Shown here: one piece after another, positions 48,598 through 58,127 of the stretch
How positions within the stretch are numbered: position 1 is the first letter of the stretch
Layout of the letters: the number at the start of each line of letters is the position of its first letter
NCBI GenBank assembly: GCA_016213825.1
Contig: JACQZP010000024.1
Span: 1-64,000, forward strand
DNA from: Acetobacterium woodii
GTDB taxonomy: Bacteria > Bacillota > Clostridia > Eubacteriales > Eubacteriaceae
Direction: 5' to 3'
Length of the DNA: 64,000 bases
Notes under the pieces: model-generated
Told to the model about the DNA's origin: nothing
Seen by the model: only the letters and a program-made list of their open reading frames with translations
Databases searched by the model: none
Made by a program: the position numbers and the translations under genes

Positions 48598-49998
48598 CTA
48601 CATCTGACAGACTTTTTTAGGATTCAGCAGATTCTTGGGATCAAAGGTTTGTTTAATGCCCGCCATTAAGGCGAGATGCTCGGTGCCAAAATCGTTGAGC
48701 AGATATTTCCGTTTGGCATAACCAATGCCGTGTTCACCAGAAACCAGTCCCTCGTAGGTCAGGGCCTTGGCATACATCCGATCCATGGCTTCTTCCAGCT
48801 TGGCTTCCCATTCTTGTTGTTCAAGCTTATCCCGGCAGACATAAATATGCAAGTTGCCATCACCAGCATGGCCAAAACTGGGGATCCGGACATCCATTTC
48901 GGCAGCCAGCTGATGGGTAAATTCGATGAACTCGGCAATCCGGTTACGGGGCACGACGACGTCGCATTCATCCATTTCGGTGGTGGAGGCCTTAATGGCT
49001 TCCAGGAAGGCCCCCCGGGCTGACCAGACCGATTCTTTTCGCTCGGCTGTATCGACGATATAGACATCTTTAGCACCTTCGGCCAGACAGAGGTTGGCAA
49101 CGACTTCGTACTCCGCTTCCACCTGTTCTTTGGAGTTGCCGTCAAAGGTCAATAAAATATAGGCATTGCTGCTGGAATCCGGGAATTTTTTGCCCAGGAA
49201 ATCTTCAGCAAAAAGGATCGTTTGTCGTTCCATAAATTCGATGGCGGTGGGAATGGCCTTTGATTTGATGATTTTTGGCACAATTCCGGCGGCGTCGCTG
49301 ATATTATCAAAGGGAATCAGCAGACTTAAAGTCATCTTGGGCAATGGCAACAGCTTTAAGATCGCTTTGGTAATCACACAGAGGGTGCCTTCGGAGCCGA
49401 TAACCAGATCTTTAAGGCTATAGCCAGAGCTGTTTTTAACGATTTTGCCGCCCAACTCGATGATTTCACCGTTGGATAACACGACCGTCAGACCGCGGAC
49501 ATAGTCCCGGGTGACGCCATATTTCACGGCCCGCATGCCACCGGCGTTGGTGCTGATATTGCCGGCAATCGTGGCTGATTTTTCACCGGGATCAGGGGGA
49601 TAAAACAGATCGTTTTCTTCGACAAATTTAGACAGTTCCATCAATAGGACGCCGGGTTCCACAGTAACGGTCAGGTTTTCAGTATCCAGTTCGAGAATAT
49701 TGTTCATCAGCGTGGTTTCCAGCATAATCCCACCGAATAAGGGGACGCAGGCACCAACCAGGCCGGTTCCTGAACCACGGACGACGACCGGGATATTATG
49801 GTCATAGGAGTATTTCATAATCTTGGACACTTCTTCGGTAGAGGTTACCTTGATCAGGACCTCGGGATAAGAATGGATGCTGCCCAATTCATCATGGCTG
49901 AAATCTTCACCGATTTCGGCGCCAACAAAAATCCGTTCGGCGGGAACCAGGCTTTTTAAATAGGCAATATCATTTGCTTCCACTTTTTTATAATTCAT
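48598..49998 (-). CDS. lctD: FAD-linked lactate dehydrogenase subunit LctD
   Basis: A 466-residue FAD-binding oxidoreductase (GlcD family). The FAD-binding region contains [41 protein letters not shown] and [10 protein letters not shown]; the C-terminal part has HAGDGNLH and [13 protein letters not shown]. The start at 49998 matches the family; a 28-residue extension from 50082 overlaps lctC and is not conserved-looking. One base separates it from the lctC stop codon. In A. woodii the LctBCD complex oxidises lactate with NAD+ by bifurcating electrons with reduced ferredoxin. Confidence 0.93.
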   Translation of the reverse strand: MNYKKVEANDIAYLKSLVPAERIFVGAEIGEDFSHDELGSIHSYPEVLIKVTSTEEVSKIMKYSYDHNIPVVVRGSGTGLVGACVPLFGGIMLETTLMNNILELDTENLTVTVEPGVLLMELSKFVEENDLFYPPDPGEKSATIAGNISTNAGGMRAVKYGVTRDYVRGLTVVLSNGEIIELGGKIVKNSSGYSLKDLVIGSEGTLCVITKAILKLLPLPKMTLSLLIPFDNISDAAGIVPKIIKSKAIPTAIEFMERQTILFAEDFLGKKFPDSSSNAYILLTFDGNSKEQVEAEYEVVANLCLAEGAKDVYIVDTAERKESVWSARGAFLEAIKASTTEMDECDVVVPRNRIAEFIEFTHQLAAEMDVRIPSFGHAGDGNLHIYVCRDKLEQQEWEAKLEEAMDRMYAKALTYEGLVSGEHGIGYAKRKYLLNDFGTEHLALMAGIKQTFDPKNLLNPKKVCQM

Positions 49999-49999
49999 C

Positions 50000-51256
50000 T
50001 TAGACAACCATCCTTTCTGGTGTTTCAGTAGCCTGCGGCATTTCAATGGTTTCAGCCGCTGCCAGCACTTCCGGTTCGCCAATCATCGCCAGCAGTTCTG
50101 GTAATATTTCATATAAATCCCCGACCATTCCGCAATGGGCGACATTGAAAATCGGTGCCTTGGGATCATTGTTGATGGCGATAATATATTCTGAATTCTG
50201 CATTCCGGCAGCAAACTGAACGGCACCGGAAATCCCCAGGGCGATAATCAGTTTCGGTTTAACGGTTCGGCCGCTTAAGCCAATTTGCAAACGGGCATCA
50301 AACCAGCCGGCTTCAATCCCGGGACGGGTACAGGCCACAGTAGCACCGATTTTTTCGGCGAACTCATAAATCATTTCTAGGTCTTTTTCGGATTTCACCC
50401 CGCGACCGACGGCCACAATGGTTTCGGCTTCGGATAAATCCAAGCCTTTTTCTTTTTTAATGACTTCCAACACCTCAATGGCAGAAACCAGTTTTTCTTT
50501 GGCGATTTCCATAATCTCAACACTACCCCAGGGATCTTTAACCAGTTCCGGCGCGTTGAATACTTTATAACGGACGGTACAGAACTGCGGTCTCGTGTTT
50601 TCGGTGACGATCTGAGCCATAATATTACCGCCAAAGGCCGGACGAATCTGCACCAGATCGGTATTATCTTTCATTTCCAGAATCGTACAATCGGCGGTGA
50701 GGCCGGTGCGGTAGCGGGCCGCTACTCTTGGTGCCAAAGATCGGCCGACATTGGTCGCGCCAACCAGGATCGAAGACGGTTTCACTTTTTCAATAAAGTC
50801 TTCCAGCACATTGGCATAGGGTTCAATCACAAAATGTTTGAGTTCCGGTTGATCATAAACAAACACCTTGTCGACGCCGTAGTTTAACAGTTCGCTGGCT
50901 TCTTCTGTGATATTGGTGCCCATAAACAATGCGTAGACCGGATGTCCGATGACGGCGGCCAGTTCCCGGGCCTTGCCAATCAGTTCCAGAGTAACCGGAT
51001 GAATCTTGCCTTCGATGTGATCGACGTAAACGGCAATTCCTTTGTATAAGCTTTTATCAATGGCGATCTTCTCATCTTCTTCCAGAATGAGAACGCCAGC
51101 GGGGCCATTTTTTAGACACATCTTGCACATTTTACAGGCAGCGGTCACTTCCAGTCTTGCATTTTCATAAGCGAAGGCATCAAAAGGACAAATCTCTGCC
51201 AGTGCCTCAAAGGTTTTTTGATCGACGTTTTCCTTGATTATTTTAATTCCTGCCAT
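50000..51256 (-). CDS. lctC: Electron-transfer flavoprotein alpha subunit LctC, with N-terminal Fe-S domain
   Basis: A 418-residue EtfA. Residues 1-65 are a ferredoxin-like extension with cysteines in AEICPFDAF and [14 protein letters not shown] that can hold one [4Fe-4S] cluster, as in bifurcating lactate dehydrogenase. The Etf body follows, and the C-terminal FAD domain has [52 protein letters not shown] and [18 protein letters not shown]. It is 13 bp downstream of lctB. Confidence 0.95.
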   Translation of the reverse strand: MAGIKIIKENVDQKTFEALAEICPFDAFAYENARLEVTAACKMCKMCLKNGPAGVLILEEDEKIAIDKSLYKGIAVYVDHIEGKIHPVTLELIGKARELAAVIGHPVYALFMGTNITEEASELLNYGVDKVFVYDQPELKHFVIEPYANVLEDFIEKVKPSSILVGATNVGRSLAPRVAARYRTGLTADCTILEMKDNTDLVQIRPAFGGNIMAQIVTENTRPQFCTVRYKVFNAPELVKDPWGSVEIMEIAKEKLVSAIEVLEVIKKEKGLDLSEAETIVAVGRGVKSEKDLEMIYEFAEKIGATVACTRPGIEAGWFDARLQIGLSGRTVKPKLIIALGISGAVQFAAGMQNSEYIIAINNDPKAPIFNVAHCGMVGDLYEILPELLAMIGEPEVLAAAETIEMPQATETPERMVV

Positions 51257-51269
51257 GATTTTTTCCTTT

Positions 51270-52064
51270 CTATCCTAAATATTTTTTTTCTGATAAGATG
51301 CCATATAAAGCTTGGGCCAGCACCTTGCTGTCACCTTCAAAGCTGGTTTTTTCAACATTGCTTTCAGGAGGGAAGATTCGTTCCACCTGGGTGGGCGAGC
51401 CACTCAATCCATATTTTTTTTCATCAGTATCGTACATATCTTTTAAGGTTAATACTTTAATTTCGGGGTTTTCAGAAATTTCCAGTTTTCGTTTATAGGA
51501 AGGTAACCGCGGAGTATAAATGTCCTTATCCACCGTAATCAGACAGGGATATGGCACCCGCTGAATTTCTAGCGATTCTTCCATATTCATCTGCAAGGTC
51601 AGTCCCTTTTCATCAGCCACCAGAATTTTGATCACGTTGGTGACATGGGGAATGCCTAAAAACTCGGCCATTTCCGGGCCAACCTGGGCCGTATCGCCAT
51701 CGGTGGTTTGCTTACCGCAAATGATCAGATCAAAATCACCCAGTTTTTTGGCACCTTGGGCCAAAGTATAACTGGTGGCGACCACATCAGCGCCGCCGAA
51801 TTTCCGGTCGGATAATAAACAGCCCGCATCAGCGCCCATGTAAAAGGATTCCAGTAAAACTTCTTTACTTTGCATCGGCCCCATCGACAAGGTGGTAATG
51901 GTGCCTCCCAACTCTTCTTTTAAACGAAATGCGGTTTCCAAACCAAATAAATCATAAGGATTGAGTTTCGATTCAACCCCATCTCGAATCAGGACACCTG
52001 TTTCCGGATCCACTTCGACGTTGGATGTTCCGGGAACCTGTTTGATACATACCAGTATTTTCAT
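51270..52064 (-). CDS. lctB: Electron-transfer flavoprotein beta subunit LctB
   Basis: A 264-residue EtfB, the subunit carrying the bifurcating FAD and the NAD-binding side of the complex. Family segments are [67 protein letters not shown] split around an AMP/FAD site, and [27 protein letters not shown] precedes the ATG. First gene of the lct operon, transcribed from the consensus promoter about 360 bases upstream. Confidence 0.95.
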   Translation of the reverse strand: MKILVCIKQVPGTSNVEVDPETGVLIRDGVESKLNPYDLFGLETAFRLKEELGGTITTLSMGPMQSKEVLLESFYMGADAGCLLSDRKFGGADVVATSYTLAQGAKKLGDFDLIICGKQTTDGDTAQVGPEMAEFLGIPHVTNVIKILVADEKGLTLQMNMEESLEIQRVPYPCLITVDKDIYTPRLPSYKRKLEISENPEIKVLTLKDMYDTDEKKYGLSGSPTQVERIFPPESNVEKTSFEGDSKVLAQALYGILSEKKYLG

Positions 52065-52118
52065 ACTCGCCCTCCATTAAATTAATTTAGTAAAATAATA
52101 ATTAAATTCTTGTCATCG

Positions 52119-52309
52119 CATTGCGAAAAGTGTTGCTGTCTGGCTGATGCACAGACAGCAGGTGAGCTGTTATTTTATGTGAGGTTGTCCACAAACGCTC
52201 TCGCTACTTCATTATTAGTCTTTTGTTGGCGGACAATTAACTAACACTGTTCAGCTGTCACATTTGTTTGTCGACAACCTGACATACCCTCAGGCCTTTC
52301 GCAATTCAC
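52119..52309. repeat. Possible distant copy D of the dispersed hairpin element, in the lct leader
   Basis: Ends CATTGCGAAAAG and CTTTCGCAATTC resemble the ends of copies A-C. Inside are a TGCTGTCTG/CAGACAGCA hairpin (52133-52159) and a 15-base inverted repeat with one mismatch (52182-52196 and 52266-52280). The core sequence differs from A-C, so membership is uncertain. It occupies the 5' untranslated region of the lct message. Confidence 0.45.
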
Positions 52310-52403
52310 TGATTCTTGCTCAGCTCGTCATAACTGATTAACCCTCTTAAACCCATTCAAAGTCAAAGCAATTCTTTTTTGATAAAATTCTACTACTGGT
52401 CCA

Positions 52404-52416
52404 GTGGTCAGACCAC
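52404..52416. promoter_or_regulatory. FadR-type operator in the lct promoter region
   Basis: GTGGTCAGACCAC is a perfect 13-bp dyad of the TGGT-N3-ACCA type bound by FadR/LldR/PdhR regulators. It begins about 6 bases downstream of the predicted lctB transcription start and lies next to the divergent FadR-family gene. A lactate-released repressor block is the obvious reading. Confidence 0.78.
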
Positions 52417-52428
52417 CAACCTGTGACC

Positions 52429-52457
52429 ATTATATTTGTTTCGTAAATTTTTGTCAA
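52429..52457 (-). promoter_or_regulatory. Consensus promoter of the lctBCDE-larA operon
   Basis: TTGACA (52452-52457), 17 bp, TATAAT (52429-52434) on the minus strand, a perfect match at both hexamers. Such a strong promoter needs repression, supplied by the operator just downstream. Confidence 0.9.
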
Positions 52458-52499
52458 GCATTAAAATAACGTTTTCATGTTTTTTTTATTTTTATGTTT

Positions 52500-52528
52500 T
52501 TGAATTTTAAATTCGACTGTGATACAAT
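52500..52528 (+). promoter_or_regulatory. Promoter of the FadR-family regulator gene
   Basis: TTGAAT (52500-52505), 17 bp, TACAAT (52523-52528) on the plus strand, 54 bases before the gene. It is divergent from the lct promoter. Confidence 0.65.
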
Positions 52529-52582
52529 GTTCAATTATTAGGAATTTATAAAAAATAAAATGAAATGAAGTGAAATATTTAT

Positions 52583-53293
52583 ATGTTTAAAGAAATTGCG
52601 CAAAAAAAAATATATTTGCAGATCCTCGAGCAGATTAAAGAAAATATCATCAATGGTAATCTAAAAAGCGGGGACCGCCTGCCCTCGGAACGGCAATGGG
52701 CGGAACAGCTGGGAGTTTCCCGGGCGACCATCCGGGAAGCGATCCGGGCGCTGGAGATGATCGGTCTGGTGGTCTGTCAGCAGGGCGAAGGTAATTTTAT
52801 TGCCGAAAATTTTGAAGATACTTTAACCCAGCCACTGACCATTATGTTTTGGTTGAGTAAGGGAGAATTACGAGAGGTTCAGGAACTCCGTCGGGCGCTG
52901 GAAACCGAGGCGGCCAAGCTGGCAGCCAAAAAAATGACACCGGAACGCTATGCCAGTCTTGAAAAAATCTGTGATGCCATTGAAACCGAAACCGATGAAG
53001 CCGTCCGGGCCGAACTGGATAAGCGCTTCCACTACGAGATTGCCATGGCCTCCGAGAATAAAATGATTCACAACGTCCTGCTGTCTTCGGCAAGCCTGAT
53101 TGAAGCGCTGATCAAGGATATCCGGATTGCCATTCTCGATGATACCGAACGGGGCCCGATTATCGATCAACAGCATCGCAAAATCTTGAATGCCCTCGGC
53201 AACAAAGAACAGTTAAATGCGGCCTGGGCGATGTCCCAGCATATGGATCTGATTGACGGCTTTGTGGCCGGACTGGAGATTGATGAACCGTGA
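52583..53293 (+). CDS. lctA: FadR/GntR-family regulator of the lct operon
   Basis: A 236-residue repressor. The GntR winged helix (residues 5-73) contains SGDRLPSERQWAEQLGVSRATIREAIRALEMIGLV; the C-terminal helical FCD domain follows (ELRRALETEAAKLAA, then metal/ligand histidines in RFHYEIAMASENKMIHNVL and QQHRKIL, and QHMDLIDGF). Divergent from lctB and placed as lctA in A. woodii. The Shine-Dalgarno is weak. Lactate is the expected ligand. Confidence 0.88.
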   Translation: MFKEIAQKKIYLQILEQIKENIINGNLKSGDRLPSERQWAEQLGVSRATIREAIRALEMIGLVVCQQGEGNFIAENFEDTLTQPLTIMFWLSKGELREVQELRRALETEAAKLAAKKMTPERYASLEKICDAIETETDEAVRAELDKRFHYEIAMASENKMIHNVLLSSASLIEALIKDIRIAILDDTERGPIIDQQHRKILNALGNKEQLNAAWAMSQHMDLIDGFVAGLEIDEP

Positions 53294-53310
53294 TTTATAA
53301 ATTTTAACGA

Positions 53311-53346
53311 AAAAAAGCAGGATGGTTTTGGACATCCTGCTTTTTT
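53311..53346. terminator. Bidirectional terminator between lctA and the phosphohexomutase gene
   Basis: A stem of about 14 bp, AAAAAAGCAGGATG / CATCCTGCTTTTTT. The A- and T-runs on both sides serve the two convergent genes. Confidence 0.92.
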
Positions 53347-53356
53347 ATTTGCATTT

Positions 53357-54853
53357 TTAAACTAACGCTTCATGTTTTTCCAGAAATTCTTTTAGAACTG
53401 TCTCGATGATTGCGCAGCCGCCGATGCTATCGGATTCGATATTCAGGGGCATAATTGGATCGTGAAGAGACATTCTCAGCAGGCACCAGCCATTTCCGGC
53501 GGTGCTGTCACAGCTCACCCGAACGCCTTCATGATTTGGCTGCACCACTGTCCAGCCGGGCTGGCTGGCGGCAAAGTTATCAAACTCAGCCAAAACTTTT
53601 TCGCCATATGCTTTAAAATCCGGGGCGGTGATCTTGAGCCGGATTTCTTTGGCCTCGGCCGGTTCCTTTAAGCCTTCCAGAAACGAACTGATCGGCTGAC
53701 CGGCCTGGTGCAGTTCGGCAAATTTGATCAGCGCCATGGTGACCAGGTAGGCACCGTCATCGAGAAAATAGTTTTCTTTAATGGCACCGTGACCGCTGGT
53801 TTCCATGGCCAGATGGGTTTCAATACCCGCGTTATTTAAGCGGATGGCCTCGTTGATGACATTTTTATAGCCCCGCTTAAAGCGATGATGTTTCCCGCCA
53901 AGACTTTCAATATACTCGGTTAACCCGGTGGACGTAATCGAATCGGTAACGATGGTTGACCCCGGATAGTCAGCGAGCAGCATGCTGGCGATAAAGGCGA
54001 TAAAACCATTACGATTAATGGCATTGCCTTTTTCGTCGATAATCGCCGCCCGATCCACATCGGTATCAAAGATGATCCCCAGATCGGCCTGGTTATCCCG
54101 CACCGCTTTGGTGATATGGTCAATCGCCACCACATCTTCCGGGTTGGGTACGTGATTGGGGAAATTGCCGTCGGGATCCAGATACTGGCTGCCCCTGGTG
54201 TCAGCGCCCAGCGGCTTCAACACCTGGTCAACAAAAAATCCGCCGGCGCCGTTACCGGCATCAACGACAATCTTTGCCCCGGCCAGAGGCTGTTCGGCCC
54301 CGGTTTTTTCGCGAATCAGCGTGACGATGTTTTTGGAATAAGAAGGCAGGAAATCATAATCGACGGCCTGTCCGCCGGGGGTAAAGCCTGTTTCAATGGT
54401 CTCGGCCATTTCCAGAATTGCGGTAATATCCTCTTTATTAAGGCCGCCGTCGCGGGTAAAAAACTTCAAGCCGTTGCGGTTAAAGGGCAGATGACTGGCA
54501 GTGACCATTACGGCGCCGTCAGCATCAATAACCGGATCAAGGGTGGTCATAAACATTGCCGGGGTGGTGGCAATGCCGCACTGATAGACATTATTCCCCT
54601 TGCTGACCAGACCCAGGGCGACCGCCTGGGCCAGGTATTCGCCGGATAGCCGGCTGTCCCGGCCAATGGCAAAGGTCAGCGGCGTTTTCTCGATTCTATT
54701 ACCGATTTTCTTTTCCAACCATGTGGCAAAAGAAAAGGCAATTTTCATCGCCATATCCTGGGTGAAATTGACGTCTTCACCGGCCACGCCCTCAAGGGCA
54801 ACCCCCCGGACATCGGAACCATTCTGTAATTTTCTGATATCTTTAATTTCCAT
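53357..54853 (-). CDS. Phosphomannomutase/phosphoglucomutase
   Basis: A 498-residue alpha-D-phosphohexomutase. The phosphoserine loop is VMVTASHLPFNRNGLKFF (Ser about 120), the metal-binding loop is DTDVDRAAIID, the sugar-binding loop is AMETSGHGA and the C-terminal phosphate site is GVRVSCDSTAGNGW. It interconverts hexose 1- and 6-phosphates for polysaccharide or glycogen precursors. Substrate preference between glucose and mannose cannot be read off. It stands alone. Confidence 0.88.
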   Translation of the reverse strand: MEIKDIRKLQNGSDVRGVALEGVAGEDVNFTQDMAMKIAFSFATWLEKKIGNRIEKTPLTFAIGRDSRLSGEYLAQAVALGLVSKGNNVYQCGIATTPAMFMTTLDPVIDADGAVMVTASHLPFNRNGLKFFTRDGGLNKEDITAILEMAETIETGFTPGGQAVDYDFLPSYSKNIVTLIREKTGAEQPLAGAKIVVDAGNGAGGFFVDQVLKPLGADTRGSQYLDPDGNFPNHVPNPEDVVAIDHITKAVRDNQADLGIIFDTDVDRAAIIDEKGNAINRNGFIAFIASMLLADYPGSTIVTDSITSTGLTEYIESLGGKHHRFKRGYKNVINEAIRLNNAGIETHLAMETSGHGAIKENYFLDDGAYLVTMALIKFAELHQAGQPISSFLEGLKEPAEAKEIRLKITAPDFKAYGEKVLAEFDNFAASQPGWTVVQPNHEGVRVSCDSTAGNGWCLLRMSLHDPIMPLNIESDSIGGCAIIETVLKEFLEKHEALV

Positions 54854-54950
54854 TTATTTTTAATCTCCTGAGTGTAAACCTAGTTAGTAGTCTTTTTCTA
54901 TTTAACCCTCTACTTTGTTCTGGTTGAGCGAAAATGTTCGAGTACTTGGC

Positions 54951-55012
54951 GGATTAATTTATTCAAGGCCGCCGCGTATCAATAATACGCAAGGATTTGA
55001 ATAAATTGATCC
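54951..55012. repeat. Imperfect palindrome downstream of the ornithine carbamoyltransferase gene
   Basis: 16-base arms GGATTAATTTATTCAA and TTGAATAAATTGATCC (one mismatch) enclose an inner GCGTAT/ATACGC hairpin. It lies 20 bp past the arcB stop codon without a T-run, so it may be a message-end hairpin or a small intergenic element. Confidence 0.5.
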
Positions 55013-55031
55013 AACGACGTAATCGGGCATT

Positions 55032-56015
55032 TTAGTCAACCAGTGATGAGCACATTACGGCTTTGATAGTATGCATCCGATTCTCGGCTTCGTCAAAAAC
55101 AACTGAATGTTTACTGCGGAAAACCTCATCGGTAACTTCCATTTCATCCAGGCCGAATTTCTCTTTGACGTCCTGGGCAACGGTGGTTTCCAGATCGTGG
55201 AAGGCTGGTAAACAATGCAAGAAGATCACATCATCATTGCCGGTGGCTTTGATCATCTCCATATTCACCTGGTAGGGCGACAACAATTTGATACGGTCAG
55301 CCATCTGGGCTTCTTCACCCATAGACACCCAGACATCGGTGTAGATTACGTCAGCATCCTTAACCCCGGCCTTAATATCGGCACTGAGGGTAATCGAGCC
55401 ACCGGTGGTTTCACAGAGGGCTTTCATTTCGGCCACTAAGCTTTCTTCCGGGAACAGCGATTCTGGAGCTACCGCCACAAAATGCATCCCTAGTTTGGCA
55501 CAGCCGATCATTAATGCGTTACCCATGTTGTTGCGGGCATCACCGACAAAAACCAGTCGTTTTCCTTTAACACTGCCAAAATTTTCCTGGATCGTCAGCA
55601 TATCGGCTAGCACCTGGGTGGGATGATCCTCGTCGGTCAAACCATTCCAGACTGGTACCCCAGAACATTCGGCCAGAATTTCCACGGTCTTTTGTTCAAA
55701 GCCCCGGAATTCAATGCCATCATAAAAACGCCCTAAAACAATGGCGGTATCTTCAATGGATTCTTTTTTGCCCATTTGGCTGTTGGTCAAAAAGGTGACG
55801 TTGGCACCCTCATCAAAAGCGGCCACTTCAAAGGCACAGCGGGTTCGGGTAGAGGTCTTTTCAAAAAGAAGCACAATGTTTTTGCCCTTGAGAAGCGTCC
55901 CCACCTCCCCTGATTTTTTCTTGGCTTTTAATGCTGCGGCATAATCAATTAGATACTGTATTTCTTCTGGTGTAAAATCCTTCAGGGTCAATAAATGACG
56001 TCCTTTTAAGTCCAT
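55032..56015 (-). CDS. arcB: Ornithine carbamoyltransferase
   Basis: A 327-residue enzyme interconverting citrulline plus phosphate and ornithine plus carbamoyl phosphate. The carbamoyl-phosphate site STRTRCAF (about residues 55-62), [14 protein letters not shown], the ornithine-binding SMGEE loop and HCLPAF are all present. GGAGG precedes the ATG. It follows an arginine deiminase gene, so a catabolic (arcB) role is preferred over biosynthetic argF, although the 278-bp gap holds a repeat element and the two may be separate transcripts. No arcC or arcD lies in the window. Confidence 0.9.
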   Translation of the reverse strand: MDLKGRHLLTLKDFTPEEIQYLIDYAAALKAKKKSGEVGTLLKGKNIVLLFEKTSTRTRCAFEVAAFDEGANVTFLTNSQMGKKESIEDTAIVLGRFYDGIEFRGFEQKTVEILAECSGVPVWNGLTDEDHPTQVLADMLTIQENFGSVKGKRLVFVGDARNNMGNALMIGCAKLGMHFVAVAPESLFPEESLVAEMKALCETTGGSITLSADIKAGVKDADVIYTDVWVSMGEEAQMADRIKLLSPYQVNMEMIKATGNDDVIFLHCLPAFHDLETTVAQDVKEKFGLDEMEVTDEVFRSKHSVVFDEAENRMHTIKAVMCSSLVD

Positions 56016-56116
56016 AGTGCTTCCTCCGTTTATCTCTTCTTTTAAGCTTATTTTAACTGATAGTAAGTCTCTTTAACAAGGTAAATATTACGCTTTTATA
56101 TAAATACAAATCGTTG

Positions 56117-56278
56117 TTTGAAAACTCTTAAACATCGAACAATTTTTGCTTTGCGTTCAGTTTCCACAAACAATTTTGTAACATGTAGGCGAACAGTTCG
56201 TTAGAATTGTACGACGTACAGTGTAAAAATTGTTTCGTGCGAAACTGATCGTAAAGCTCACGGCACTTTCGCAATTAC
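56117..56278. repeat. Dispersed hairpin element, copy B
   Basis: Shares with copy C TAAACATCGAACAA/AATCGAACAA, GCTTTG, CAGTTTCCACAAACAATTT, GTAGGCGAACAGTTC, AAATTGTTTCGTGCGAAA, AAAGCT and GGCACTTTCGCAATTAC. The two halves are mutually complementary, so the whole unit can fold into one long hairpin. It lies between arcA and arcB. Confidence 0.8.
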
Positions 56279-56293
56279 TGCATTAGATTCTAA

Positions 56294-57526
56294 CTAAAAC
56301 GAATCCCGATATAGGGGCATGGTCATACAGCGGGGGCCGCCGCGGCCACGAACCAGTTCCGAGGCTTCAATCCCGATTACTTCGATGCCGTTTTCCTGGA
56401 GCACCTCATTGGAGCGTTCGTTCCGTGCATAGGCGACGATGACGCCGGGACCAATGGCCAGGGTATTGGTACTGTCGTTCCATTGTTCCCGGGCAGCGGC
56501 CACCGGGTTGCCGCCGCCGCTCTGAATCAGGCTGATAGCCGGTAAATTGAGCACTGATTTAAGAGCTTCTTTAAGGCTGTCTTTGCGTTCATAATGTAGA
56601 TAATCCTTCTTGCCGGGAGTCATAATCACGGTTTCCACCTGTTCGAGAATCCCCGGGTAGACAATGAACTTATCATAGTCCACCATTGTAAAAACGGTGT
56701 CCAGATGCATGAACGCCCGGTTGCTGGGGATCTTTACCGCCAGCACCTTTTCAATGCCCAGATCGGCATTAAAGAGGTTTTTAGCCAGCTCCTCCACCCC
56801 CTGAACCTCGGTGCGCTCGCTGCAGCCCACTGCTACTACAGTGGGACTCAAAATCAAGACATCGCCCCCCTCCACCGAAAAGAAATTGGTATCCTGGTAA
56901 AAGGTTTTATTCGTACAGCTGGCAAACATCGGGTGATGTTCATAAATCGCTGACATGTAGCGGCTTTCCCGTTTTCTGGTGCGGGTCGCCATGGCCGAAA
57001 TACTCATCCCATCGTGAATGGTTACCGCTGGATCCCGCATGAAATATAAATTAGGCAGCGGGTTTAAGTAAAAGGCGTAGGGTTCCGGCCCTTTCAGATA
57101 ATCGGTCAGCACCCGGTGCCGTTCCAGATGATCCAGCTCTTTTTGCAAAACCCCGGCAATCAGGGCGTCGCCCAAGGCATCACTGTCCAGCGACATTAAA
57201 TACTCATTTAAAAAGCCGTCAATGTAGTTGCCCGAAGAAGGATTCTTATCGATGACTTCAGCAATCAAGTTTTCCCGGATAGCGGTGTTTTTCAAAATAT
57301 CTTTTAATAAGACTTCCACATAAAAGACTTCAGCCCCTCGCTTTCTAAGAATGTCGGCAAATGAATCGTGTTCTTCCTGCATCCGTTTGAGCCAGGGAAT
57401 ATCTTCAAATAATAATTCTTTAAGAGAATCTGGAACAATGCGTTCCAGCTCTTTCCCCGGTCGGTGGATCAGCACCTTTTTCAATTTTCCTATTTCTGAT
57501 TCTATTTTTAAGTTCTTATCATTCAT
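56294..57526 (-). CDS. arcA: Arginine deiminase
   Basis: A 410-residue enzyme hydrolysing arginine to citrulline and ammonia, first step of the arginine deiminase pathway. Key segments are NLYFMRDPAVTIHDG, FFSVEGGDVLILSP, NRAFMHLDTVFTMVD and the catalytic cysteine in RGRGGPRCMTMPL near the C-terminus (about 400). GGAGATAAGAA precedes the ATG and an extended -10 (TGGTATAAT) lies at 57558-57566 on the minus strand. Confidence 0.95.
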   Translation of the reverse strand: MNDKNLKIESEIGKLKKVLIHRPGKELERIVPDSLKELLFEDIPWLKRMQEEHDSFADILRKRGAEVFYVEVLLKDILKNTAIRENLIAEVIDKNPSSGNYIDGFLNEYLMSLDSDALGDALIAGVLQKELDHLERHRVLTDYLKGPEPYAFYLNPLPNLYFMRDPAVTIHDGMSISAMATRTRKRESRYMSAIYEHHPMFASCTNKTFYQDTNFFSVEGGDVLILSPTVVAVGCSERTEVQGVEELAKNLFNADLGIEKVLAVKIPSNRAFMHLDTVFTMVDYDKFIVYPGILEQVETVIMTPGKKDYLHYERKDSLKEALKSVLNLPAISLIQSGGGNPVAAAREQWNDSTNTLAIGPGVIVAYARNERSNEVLQENGIEVIGIEASELVRGRGGPRCMTMPLYRDSF

Positions 57527-57557
57527 TTCTTATCTCCAATTTTTTCAATACCCGGTT

Positions 57558-57566
57558 ATTATACCA
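57558..57566 (-). promoter_or_regulatory. Extended -10 promoter of arcA
   Basis: TGGTATAAT on the minus strand, a TGn-extended -10 about 30 bases upstream of arcA. No good -35 is visible. Confidence 0.55.
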
Positions 57567-57618
57567 TCGGTTCAATAAAAAGCCTACTATTTAAGACAAC
57601 AAATTAAGCCAACAAAAA

Positions 57619-57639
57619 AAGAAGAACCTAAGTTCTTCT
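57619..57639 (-). terminator. Terminator after the Veg-like gene
   Basis: Stem AGAAGAAC / GTTCTTCT with a 4-base loop; TTTTTTT follows on the minus strand. Confidence 0.85.
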
Positions 57640-57667
57640 CCTAATGTGGAACTTTTTTATGTTGTCA

Positions 57668-57940
57668 TTATGAAACTAACAGTGCGCCATCAGTTTCATC
57701 CTCATCTAGTAATACAATTTTTACACTTTGAGTTAAAAGATCGGAATAACTGAAAGACAATTTCTGTTCTTTTCTTTTATCCTCTTGAACTCTTACGGTA
57801 AAAATACTGGGATAAGTGCTTTCAATTACCCCTTCTTTTTGGTAGAGTTTTTTCTTGCTTTTATGCGCTTCAAGTTTGACTCGTCTGCCAAGATAATTTT
57901 CCACCTCGCGTCTAATGTCCATAATGGTTGCTTTTGGCAT
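57668..57940 (-). CDS. veg: Veg-family protein (DUF1021)
   Basis: A 90-residue protein matching Veg, widespread in Firmicutes: IMDIRREVENYLGRRVKLEAHKSKKKL, then GVIESTYPSIFTVRV and LSFSYSDLLTQ. In Bacillus subtilis Veg affects biofilm gene expression. The ATG at 57940 has GAGGTG six bases upstream; an in-frame GTG three codons earlier overlaps that site. It has its own promoter and terminator. Confidence 0.88.
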   Translation of the reverse strand: MPKATIMDIRREVENYLGRRVKLEAHKSKKKLYQKEGVIESTYPSIFTVRVQEDKRKEQKLSFSYSDLLTQSVKIVLLDEDETDGALLVS

Positions 57941-57972
57941 GAACTTCACCTCTCTGTGGTTTTCTCTAAATT

Positions 57973-58001
57973 AGTATAACACAGATATGGTGAAAAGTAA
58001 A
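57973..58001 (-). promoter_or_regulatory. Promoter of the Veg-like gene
   Basis: TTTACT (57996-58001), 17 bp, TATACT (57973-57978) on the minus strand. Confidence 0.7.
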
Positions 58002-58127
58002 ATTTTTTATTATAACAATACCTGGTTTTTTTGTCAACATGTAATTTTGATTTTCGTTTACATTTTGTTTATCGTTTACATTTCTTAAGTTTTTATCTAC
58101 ATAAAATTCTTTTTCAATCTGTTTTTA

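Noticed and set aside
49999-50082. 28-residue extension of LctD into the end of lctC.
   Set aside because: Its composition is unlike the family N-terminus, and the ATG at 49998 directly follows the lctC stop.
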